Assembly (NCBI RefSeq): GCF_015523155.1
Contig: NZ_WAKW01000068.1
Coordinates: 1-32,653, forward strand
Source: Methanothermococcus sp.
GTDB taxonomy: Archaea; AGJL01; Methanococci; Methanococcales; Methanococcaceae
DNA: 32,653 bases
Direction of reading: 5' to 3'
Translations under genes and position numbers: made by a program
Shown here: in pieces, positions 10,843 through 18,479 of the stretch
Layout of the letters: every line of letters starts with the position of its first letter
How positions within the stretch are numbered: position 1 is the stretch's first letter
The notes under the pieces: generated by a model
Databases searched by the model: none
The model's input: the letters and a program-made list of their open reading frames with translations, nothing else
Told to the model about the DNA's origin: nothing

Positions 10843-10894
10843 ATAATTAGATAATTATATATATTAAACACGAAAAACCAAATTAGGTGAAATT

Positions 10895-11308
10895 ATGGTT
10901 GTTATAGATGCAGAAAATGCAGTTGTTGGAAGATTGGCATCTTATGCGGCAAAGCTCGCGTTATCAGGGGAAAATGTTGTTATCGTAAATGCTGAAAAGG
11001 CAATAATGACAGGAAACAAAGAATATATATTTGAGAAATACACTCAAAAAAGAAATAGAAAAAGTATTACAAATCCTAGAAGAATGGGTCCAAAATACCC
11101 AAGAAGACCTGATGACATTGTAAGAAGAATTATAAGGGGAATGGTTCCATACAAAAAGCCAAAAGGAAGAGATGCTTTTAAAAGAATTAAGGTTATGGTA
11201 GGAGCTCCGGATGATGTAAATGTTGATGTGGTATTAAATGAAATGCCAAATACAAATAAATATGTAACAATTGGAGAACTTAGTAAATACTTGGGAGCTA
11301 AATTCTAA
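10895..11308 (+). CDS. rplM: 50S ribosomal protein L13
   Basis: VIDAENAVVGRLASYAAKLAL; RRIIRGMVPYKKPKGRDAFKRIKV. Confidence 0.96.
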   Translation: MVVIDAENAVVGRLASYAAKLALSGENVVIVNAEKAIMTGNKEYIFEKYTQKRNRKSITNPRRMGPKYPRRPDDIVRRIIRGMVPYKKPKGRDAFKRIKVMVGAPDDVNVDVVLNEMPNTNKYVTIGELSKYLGAKF

Positions 11309-11321
11309 TTGAGGTGATTAG

Positions 11322-11726
11322 GTGAAAGTAATTCATACAGTAGGTAAGAGAAAAACCGCTATTGCAAGAGCTACTGCAAAGGAAGGCAAAGGTAGAATTA
11401 GGATAAACAAAAAACCAATAGAAATAATTGAACCAAAATACATTAATGCAAAATTAATGGAACCTGTAATATTGGCAGGAGATGCTATTAATAACATAGA
11501 TATTGATATTACAGTTAAAGGTGGAGGTATTGCTGGTCAAATGGATGCAGCAAGAACTGCCTTAGGTAAAGCAATTGTGGAATATACTGGAAGCATGGAG
11601 ATAAAAGAGAGATATTTGGAATATGACAGAACCATTCTTGTTAGTGATGCAAGAAGAACAGAGCCACACAAACCAAGTAAATCCACAAAAGGTCCAAGAG
11701 CTAAGAGACAGAAATCATACAGATAA
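11322..11726 (+). CDS. rpsI: 30S ribosomal protein S9
   Basis: [24 protein letters not shown]-terminal [14 protein letters not shown]. Confidence 0.97.
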   Translation: MKVIHTVGKRKTAIARATAKEGKGRIRINKKPIEIIEPKYINAKLMEPVILAGDAINNIDIDITVKGGGIAGQMDAARTALGKAIVEYTGSMEIKERYLEYDRTILVSDARRTEPHKPSKSTKGPRAKRQKSYR

Positions 11727-11818
11727 ATTTATAATTTTTTTATTATTATCTATTTTGTATCGCATTAAGGAAATAAGATATTTTAATTTAGTTATTTCAT
11801 ACCATTTGGTGATATGTT

Positions 11819-12028
11819 ATGGTAATGTTTCCAATTAGATGTTTTTCATGTGGTAATGTAATATCAGAAGTATATGAAGAATATATTTCACGATTAAAAG
11901 ATGGGGAAAAACCTGACGAGATATTGGATGATTTAGGAATTAAAAAATACTGTTGTAGAAGGATGTTTATATCCCACAGAGTAGATAAAGACGGCAGGGA
12001 ATTGTTCGATGATATTATGGAATATTAA
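11819..12028 (+). CDS. rpoN: DNA-directed RNA polymerase subunit N (RPB10)
   Basis: FPIRCFSCGNVI...LGIKKYCCRRMFISH zinc-bundle signature. Confidence 0.96.
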   Translation: MVMFPIRCFSCGNVISEVYEEYISRLKDGEKPDEILDDLGIKKYCCRRMFISHRVDKDGRELFDDIMEY

Positions 12029-12053
12029 TTTAAATATACCATATTTACTTATT

Positions 12054-12128
12054 GGGACTGTGGGGTAGCCTGGTCCATCCTGTGCGTCTGGGGGGCGTGC
12101 AACCCGAGTTCAAATCTCGGCAGTCCCA
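12054..12128 (+). tRNA. tRNA-Pro (anticodon GGG); CCA encoded at 12129-12131
   Basis: Acceptor GGGACTG/CAGTCCC, T-arm CCGAG-TTCAAAT-CTCGG, anticodon loop CTGGGGG; genomic ACCA. Confidence 0.9.
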
Positions 12129-12152
12129 CCATTTATATTTACTTATTATTCA
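12120..12152 (+). repeat. Direct repeat copy 1 (tRNA-Pro 3' end plus downstream flank)
   Basis: gcagtcccaccatttatatttacttattattca identical to 12241-12273. Confidence 0.9.
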
Positions 12153-12169
12153 TTATATTTCAAATACTA

Positions 12170-12230
12170 GGTTCCAAAACGAACGAAGTGAGTTTTGGAT
12201 TTTTGATGCAACTTTTTCTAAAAGTTGCGT
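12170..12230. repeat. Insert with two hairpins: CCAAAAC-N11-GTTTTGG and GCAACTTTT-TCT-AAAAGTTGC
   Basis: Inverted repeats read directly from sequence between the two tRNA-derived direct repeats. Confidence 0.75.
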
Positions 12231-12240
12231 TTGAATCTAA

Positions 12241-12273
12241 GCAGTCCCACCATTTATATTTACTTATTATTCA
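12241..12273 (+). repeat. Direct repeat copy 2 (partial tRNA-Pro 3' end without tRNA body)
   Basis: 33-bp exact match to 12120-12152, preceded by degenerate T-arm-like gtttgaatctaa. Confidence 0.9.
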
Positions 12274-12335
12274 ACCATTATTTGTTGCACATGTTTATAG
12301 ATATGATGATATAAAAATAAAAAAGCGTGATTCTA

Positions 12336-12503
12336 ATGAAATGCACAAAATTTGAAAAGGCGAGACTCATTGGTGCAAGGTCTTTGCAGATTTCTAATGG
12401 GGCTTTTTTGACCATAGATGCAGAAAAACAATCCTCATTGGACATTGCTATGGAAGAATTTGAAAAAGGAAAAATTCCGCTAAAAGTTAAAGCCAACAAA
12501 TAA
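12336..12503 (+). CDS. rpoK: DNA-directed RNA polymerase subunit K (RPB6/omega)
   Basis: 55-aa ORF absent from the ORF track: MKCTKFEKARLIGARSLQISNGAFLTIDAEKQSSLDIAMEEFEKGKIPLKVKANK; follows rpoN. Confidence 0.94.
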   Translation: MKCTKFEKARLIGARSLQISNGAFLTIDAEKQSSLDIAMEEFEKGKIPLKVKANK

Positions 12504-12572
12504 TTAAAGATTTCCACCGCATTTAATTCATGATTATAAATATTTTCTTTTTAAAATATGTAGGGGATTTTT

Positions 12573-13532
12573 GTGGAAGATGAGACCACTATTGAAAGAA
12601 TTACTGCAAAAAAAGTTTTTAAAAATTCAAAAATAAGTGTAAAAATAACAACATTAACGAGGACTGGAATAGGTTATGATATTATAGATGTAGAAAATCC
12701 CGATTATGTTGTTTCAGATATAGAAAACATAATCGCACCTGAGCTCGTGGGGTATCCGGCATCTGACCAAGATTTTATAGATTCCATTATCTGTGGCACA
12801 TCAGTTGATAATCCAAATACCACCATGGGAGTTTCTATAAGTATATCAAGAGCTGCTGCAAATAGTCTCGGCATGCCTTTGTTTAGATATGTTGGAGGTT
12901 CATTATCTACGGAATTGCCTGTTGTAGGCTGTTCTCTTTTGACAGACAATAGCAACGAATTAATAGCCATACCCATGGCTGAATCCATTGATGAAATGAT
13001 AACCTGCTATGAAAAAATACTATCGGAGCTCTCTTCCAAATACAATACAGTAAATATTTATGGGGAGTGCGTATGCAACAATATTTTTGATGAATTAGAT
13101 GATTTTAAATTTATATTAAATGATATATCAGAAGAGGAGGATATTAAAATACTTGTAGGAGCTTCAATATATGAGTATGAATATGCCGAAAATCAAGATA
13201 TTTACGAAAAAATTTCTAGTTTAGATTATTTAGAGAGTCCTGAAATCGTGGAATTTGACGGCACACTTGCCATAGATGGCATTGATGAAGCAGCCGATTT
13301 TTCTAAAATAGAACCCTATACAATGGGAACACTAACTGAAATGTATCACTATATAAATTATATATTGGACAAAGGACTGACTCCTATAATTATGAGCAAT
13401 AACACTTCATTTTCACATATTGCAGTGGGATTAAGGGTGCCATTTTTAAGGAGCAATATTAATTCAAATGTTTTAAATGAGTTATGGGATATTGAAAGAA
13501 TATTAAATAATCCAAATGTAAATAGATTTTAA
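12573..13532 (+). CDS. Enolase-superfamily paralog, apparently catalytically inactive
   Basis: NTTMGVSISISRAAANSLGMPLFRYVGG and MGTLTEMYHYINYILDKGLTPIIMS resemble enolase, but metal/catalytic motifs are missing; GTG start with AGGGG RBS; position after rpoK. Confidence 0.75.
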   Translation: MEDETTIERITAKKVFKNSKISVKITTLTRTGIGYDIIDVENPDYVVSDIENIIAPELVGYPASDQDFIDSIICGTSVDNPNTTMGVSISISRAAANSLGMPLFRYVGGSLSTELPVVGCSLLTDNSNELIAIPMAESIDEMITCYEKILSELSSKYNTVNIYGECVCNNIFDELDDFKFILNDISEEEDIKILVGASIYEYEYAENQDIYEKISSLDYLESPEIVEFDGTLAIDGIDEAADFSKIEPYTMGTLTEMYHYINYILDKGLTPIIMSNNTSFSHIAVGLRVPFLRSNINSNVLNELWDIERILNNPNVNRF

Positions 13533-13570
13533 ATGGAATAAAAAAATATAAATACTGCGTATATTATATA

Positions 13571-13584
13571 GGAAATATATTTCC
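13571..13584. promoter_or_regulatory. Candidate NrpR-type operator GGAAATATATTTCC (GGAA-N6-TTCC)
   Basis: Perfect 14-bp palindrome between candidate TATA (aaatataaatac, ~13545) and the ferredoxin start. Confidence 0.55.
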
Positions 13585-13613
13585 TAATTTAATAAATAAT
13601 TAAGGGGTGAATT

Positions 13614-13802
13614 ATGAGTGTAGTAATTGATTATAATAAATGCGATGGTCCAGAATGTGCAGAATGTGTAAATGCATGTCCAATGGAAGTATTTGAAATT
13701 CAAGATAATAAAGTTGTAGTAGTTAGGGAAGACGAATGCACCTTTTGCATGGTATGTGAGGATGTGTGCCCAGCAGGGGCAGTAAAAGTTAAAGAAGATT
13801 AA
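13614..13802 (+). CDS. 2x[4Fe-4S] ferredoxin-like protein
   Basis: CDGPECAECVNACP (CX4CX2CX3CP) and CTFCMVCEDVCP (CX2CX2CX3CP). Confidence 0.92.
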   Translation: MSVVIDYNKCDGPECAECVNACPMEVFEIQDNKVVVVREDECTFCMVCEDVCPAGAVKVKED

Positions 13803-13881
13803 TTTTATTATTTTATAATTTTATAATAATATAATATTTTTAATTATTTTAAGATAGATATATATACTTATTCTAATTATA

Positions 13882-14145
13882 TTATTCTTTTTCCTCTTTT
13901 ACTCCTTCCATTTTATCAAGAGCATCAAATAATTCTTCCCAAGTATCTAGGCTTATTTTTGCATCTTCTTCACTCATAACCTCTAAGGCGTATCCAGTAT
14001 GTATAAGTATGTAATCCCCTATATTCACATTTTCAAGAAGTGCTAGTTTTGCCTTTTGTTTAACCCCTTTATATTCTGCGATAGCATATTTTTCTCCATC
14101 TTCTTCATATATTTTTACAACCTTACAAGGTATTGCCAAACACAT
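13882..14145 (-). CDS. hypC: Hydrogenase maturation factor HypC
   Basis: [13 protein letters not shown]-terminus and [20 protein letters not shown]. Confidence 0.95.
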   Translation of the reverse strand: MCLAIPCKVVKIYEEDGEKYAIAEYKGVKQKAKLALLENVNIGDYILIHTGYALEVMSEEDAKISLDTWEELFDALDKMEGVKEEKE

Positions 14146-14196
14146 AAAATCACCAAAATAAGATAATAAGTATTATAATTATTATTAATGATAATT

Positions 14197-14718
14197 CTAT
14201 AAATGTATATAGCTTAGAATATATTTAAAAATATCGGACATATTTGTAGAACCCAATAATACAAATGGCAATATAATTAAACCATGTTTTATTATTCTAC
14301 TTAAAAATACTGCAAGTATATATCTTTTAAATGGCATTTCAAAAGCACCACAAACCCAGCACATGATTTCAAATGGCAATGGGGTAAAGCTTATAACTAT
14401 AAATCCTACAATTCCATATTTTTTAAAAAAATTTTCTCCCTTTCTATAATCCTCTTTACTGAATAATTTTAGTGCCAATTTTTCTCCATATTTGGATGCC
14501 AAATAATAGGTAATTACAGACCCAGCAGTAGTGCCAAATGCACCGGCAAGTAGCACATATTTCCAGTCAAGACCCAGTGCTATTCCTGCTATCATGAATA
14601 TTTCCGTTGGTAATGGTTGGAATATCGGTTCTGAAAATCCTATTAAAAATATACCCAATATCCCATATTCATTAACAAGTTTAAACCCAATGGTTTTGAA
14701 TATTTCAAAATCTATCAT
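14197..14718 (-). CDS. DedA/SNARE-associated (VTT domain) membrane protein
   Basis: GFSEPIFQPLPTEIFMIAGIALG, AGSVITYYLASKYGEKLAL, multi-TM. Confidence 0.82.
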   Translation of the reverse strand: MIDFEIFKTIGFKLVNEYGILGIFLIGFSEPIFQPLPTEIFMIAGIALGLDWKYVLLAGAFGTTAGSVITYYLASKYGEKLALKLFSKEDYRKGENFFKKYGIVGFIVISFTPLPFEIMCWVCGAFEMPFKRYILAVFLSRIIKHGLIILPFVLLGSTNMSDIFKYILSYIHL

Positions 14719-14776
14719 GTTTTTCCTTTTTATATAATTTTAAATAGTATATGTATATATATTTAAATTATTTATG

Positions 14777-16027
14777 TTATCTAAACACCTTATAAAATGG
14801 GTCTGTTGAAGGGTGGATCTCTACAAAATCCTTATAAATATCAATTCCCTTTAAATATTGTGCAAAATATGGCATTATTTCCATTGATGGAGACATGGAT
14901 ATAGCACCAACTATTTTATTATTTTCATAATATATTTTATTTATCCCAATATTGTTTGAAACTCTGAAAAAATCTCCTTTCCCAACGCTGTTCGGGATTA
15001 TTTTATAATTATCTGTCTGTTTTCCAACATAAGATATGTTTAAATCCATTCGTATGGTGTGAGGTATAAAATCGTATTTTGGTTTTATAAGAGGTTTGTT
15101 GTTTAATTCATTGTATATATTTTCAGCTACAACCCTACCCTCCATTCTTGCAATTGGAGTAATTCCACCTTTTCCAGCAACACAATCACCACAGGCATAA
15201 ATATTTTTTTCTATTTTATTGGTTTTATTTTCTTTATTAATTACCCTCATATATTCATCTGTTTCAAATCTCGGTTTTCCACCAACTGCAAGTATTTTCG
15301 TATAACTATCGTCATTCAATAGCCTGTTTAATTCGTTGCCATCATTTGTAATTCTGAAATCAATAAATTTATAAATATACTGTCTAATGTCTTTGTCTTC
15401 AATCATCTTTAAGAATTTAGAACGGACATATACAACAACTTCACTTCCAAAGTTTGAAAATACCGACGCATACTCTGCGGCTACCGTCCCTCCACCAATT
15501 ATCAATATCTTTTCAGGGAATTCCTCCAAATTTACAATATCATAATAACCTAAACATTTTATTCCATTATATTTCGATGTATATACCTTTCCATTGGCAT
15601 AAACTACATAATCATAGTCATTTATATATTCTTCTTTAAACTCTTTATAGTATATATTTATATTTGCGAGCTCCTTTACTTCACCTTCAAGTTTCATTCT
15701 TATTTTATTTTGAATATCTGAAATCTTTCTTTGAAGTTCTTTAAATGAGATAATATCTTCTAAAACTATTTTTTTATTTTTATTATTATTTTTATTTTCA
15801 TTGTTGCTATTTTTATTATCCCCATTATTTTTTATTAAATTTAAATTATTTATTATATCTGCCATTTCTCGCAATCCATTTATATATGTGCAACCGTAAT
15901 TTAAGCAGGTTCCACCAACCTTATTTTTTTCATAAATATCTACATCAAAACCTTTTTTTGCTAATTCAATAGCACAGGATTTTCCAGCGGGACCGCAGCC
16001 TACAACAGCTATTTTTACATTTTCCAT
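14777..16027 (-). CDS. FAD-dependent pyridine nucleotide-disulfide oxidoreductase (dihydrolipoamide dehydrogenase-like)
   Basis: VVGCGPAGKSCAIELAKKG, redox CX4C (GGTCLNYGCTYI), second Rossmann ILIIGGGTVAAEYASVFSNFGSEVVV, YACGDCVAGKGG; GGTGA supports internal ATG at 16027. Confidence 0.85.
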   Translation of the reverse strand: MENVKIAVVGCGPAGKSCAIELAKKGFDVDIYEKNKVGGTCLNYGCTYINGLREMADIINNLNLIKNNGDNKNSNNENKNNNKNKKIVLEDIISFKELQRKISDIQNKIRMKLEGEVKELANINIYYKEFKEEYINDYDYVVYANGKVYTSKYNGIKCLGYYDIVNLEEFPEKILIIGGGTVAAEYASVFSNFGSEVVVYVRSKFLKMIEDKDIRQYIYKFIDFRITNDGNELNRLLNDDSYTKILAVGGKPRFETDEYMRVINKENKTNKIEKNIYACGDCVAGKGGITPIARMEGRVVAENIYNELNNKPLIKPKYDFIPHTIRMDLNISYVGKQTDNYKIIPNSVGKGDFFRVSNNIGINKIYYENNKIVGAISMSPSMEIMPYFAQYLKGIDIYKDFVEIHPSTDPFYKVFR

Positions 16028-16133
16028 ATTTTCACCAACCATGGTTTATATAGTATTTATGATATTTATAATATTATCGTTAAAATCGTATAAGTTAATA
16101 AACCATAATTAAAATAATTTTAAAAGTGATTAT

Positions 16134-17354
16134 ATGCATCCAACAAAGAAATTAAAAGGTTTAAAATCAAAATTACTCGATGGAAAAAAAATAGTAGTTG
16201 CAGTATCGTCATCAATAGCTGCAATAGAAACCCCCAAGTTGATGAGGGAGCTCATACGACATGGAGCAGAAGTGTATTGTATAGCCACGGAGGAAACTAA
16301 AAAAATTATTGGAGAACACTCATTGGAATTTGGCTGTGGAAATAAGGTGTGCTACGACATCACTGGAAGTATAAAACATGTAATGTTATACGATATATGT
16401 GATGCTATGGTAATTTATCCTGCTACTGCAAATATAATAAGCAAAATATCCCTAAATATTGCTGATAATATTGTAAATACCACTGCCACAATGTTTTTTG
16501 AAAAGAAGCCTATATTTATCGTTCCAGCAATGCACCAGAATATGCTCGACACAGTAAATAATCATTTAATCAATTTAAAAAATAAAAAAAATATATATGT
16601 TATACCCCCCAAGATGGAAGAGGAAAAGGCGAAAGTTCCTTCCGTTGAAGAGGTCGTATTGAATGTGATTGAAAGATTAAACAATAAAAGTAAAAAGGAA
16701 AATAATAATAAAAGTAAAAAAAAGGTTTTAATACTATCCGGCGGAACAGCTGAATTTATAGATAAAGTTAGAGTGATAAGTAATTTATCTTCTGGAAAAA
16801 CGGGATATTTACTTGCAGAGGCATTTTGTAGAGATGGATTTGATGTGGAGGTAATCCATGCCTTTGGAAAAGAACCACCATATTATATAAAATCTCACAA
16901 AGTCCTTACTGCAAAAGAAATGTTAAATAAAGCACTAGAATGTGGAAAGGATGCAGATATAATTATATCCTGTGCCGCAATATCTGACTTTACACCAGAA
17001 GAACAGATTGAAGGAAAAATTAAATCAGATAAGGATGTTGTAATAAAATTAAAAAGAAATCCGAAGGTATTGGCTGAGCTCAGAAAGGCATTTCCAGATA
17101 AAATTATAGTTGGATTTAAAGCAGAATATGGAATGGAAAAAGAGGAATTGAGAAATATTGCTACAAAAAAATTGAAAGAATATGATTTAAATTACATTGT
17201 GGCAAATGACCTATCCAAACATTATTTTGGAGACGACTACAACGAAGTGATATTAATTGGTAAGAACAAATTAAAAGAATTTAAGGGAAAAAAATCGGAG
17301 ATTATAGAAAATATTAAAGATGAAATAATAAATGAATTAAAAATAAAGAATTAA
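16134..17354 (+). CDS. coaBC: Bifunctional phosphopantothenoylcysteine decarboxylase/phosphopantothenate-cysteine ligase
   Basis: CoaC half (VAVSSSIAAIETPKLMREL, VIYPATANIISKI, VPAMHQNM) and CoaB half (LSGGTAEFIDKVRVISNLSSGKTG, VGFKAE). Confidence 0.94.
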   Translation: MHPTKKLKGLKSKLLDGKKIVVAVSSSIAAIETPKLMRELIRHGAEVYCIATEETKKIIGEHSLEFGCGNKVCYDITGSIKHVMLYDICDAMVIYPATANIISKISLNIADNIVNTTATMFFEKKPIFIVPAMHQNMLDTVNNHLINLKNKKNIYVIPPKMEEEKAKVPSVEEVVLNVIERLNNKSKKENNNKSKKKVLILSGGTAEFIDKVRVISNLSSGKTGYLLAEAFCRDGFDVEVIHAFGKEPPYYIKSHKVLTAKEMLNKALECGKDADIIISCAAISDFTPEEQIEGKIKSDKDVVIKLKRNPKVLAELRKAFPDKIIVGFKAEYGMEKEELRNIATKKLKEYDLNYIVANDLSKHYFGDDYNEVILIGKNKLKEFKGKKSEIIENIKDEIINELKIKN

Positions 17355-17467
17355 AATAACTAACTAACATATAAATGATTATAAATTATTTTTATAAATT
17401 GGTATATATCAAAAATATAATATGATAATATTAAATAATAACTAAATAAATAATAAACGGTGAAACT

Positions 17468-18403
17468 GTGAAAAACATAGGAATAGGATTATTTGGAGAT
17501 TTTAAAGATGCAGGGAAGAACTTAGGAAAAAAGGGAACTTCAACAGATATTACACTGTTTAATTACAAACAGGGCGATGATGCGGTATTCTTTGTAGAAC
17601 CTACCAAATACCCTGAAAAAATCACACCATTAATATACGCTATAAATATGATGGATTATGCACTGGTGTTCGTTGATGAGATAAAACCTGAGCTCGCAGA
17701 AACACTACTTGCATTGGATATGATGGGCGTAGAAAAAGGTTCTTTTGTTGTTGGTGAGTATGTGGATATCGAGCAATTGAAGGCGATAATCTCAAACACA
17801 TCCATGAAAAATTTTGAAATCAGGGAAAAGGACTATATCAAAATAAGGGAAGATATGGTAGCACTTCCACAGGAAATAGCAGGAAAACCAGATGAAAGCT
17901 TTGTAAAAATACCAATAGACCATTTTTTCACGGTAAGAAGTGTAGGAACTGTTATATTGGGGAGAGTAAAAAAGGGAACTGTAAAAATCCACGATAATTT
18001 AAGGGTTTATCCAACAGAAAATAAGGCAATGGTAAAAAGCATACAGGTGCATGATAAAAACTACGATGAAGCACCAACATTTTCAAGAGTTGGACTTGCA
18101 TTGAAGGGCGTAAAATCCGAAGAATTGGAAAGGGGCATGATTCTATCAAACGGTGATTTAAAAGTATCTGATGAAATCACACTTAATATGAAATGGAATC
18201 CATATTCTAAAAAGGAGCTCAGTGTTGGTGAAGGTTATCAAATAGCAATTGGATTACAAACCATAAGCTGCAAGGTAGTGGAAAAAGAAGAGGATACAAT
18301 TAAATTAAAATTAATTAAACCGGCGGTTTATGAATCGGGAGAAAAAGCTGTTCTTTTAGATGGAAGTGCAAAAATAAGAATAATAGGAGTTTCCGAATTG
18401 TAA
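17468..18403 (+). CDS. EF-Tu/SelB-like protein with degenerate GTPase domain
   Basis: EF-Tu domain-2-like PIDHFFTVRSVGTVILGRVKKGTVKIHDNLRVYP...VGLALKGVKSEELERGMIL; N-terminal domain lacks canonical G1/G3/G4 motifs. Confidence 0.8.
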   Translation: MKNIGIGLFGDFKDAGKNLGKKGTSTDITLFNYKQGDDAVFFVEPTKYPEKITPLIYAINMMDYALVFVDEIKPELAETLLALDMMGVEKGSFVVGEYVDIEQLKAIISNTSMKNFEIREKDYIKIREDMVALPQEIAGKPDESFVKIPIDHFFTVRSVGTVILGRVKKGTVKIHDNLRVYPTENKAMVKSIQVHDKNYDEAPTFSRVGLALKGVKSEELERGMILSNGDLKVSDEITLNMKWNPYSKKELSVGEGYQIAIGLQTISCKVVEKEEDTIKLKLIKPAVYESGEKAVLLDGSAKIRIIGVSEL

Positions 18404-18479
18404 TTAATTTATATTTATTTTATTTAATTTTGTTCAATAATGAAATAGCATATCATTTATGAATTAAAACGGTGAAATA

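Noticed and set aside
12052-12234. 60-aa plus ORF over tRNA-Pro
   Set aside because: Translation of the tRNA and repeat insert; not coding.
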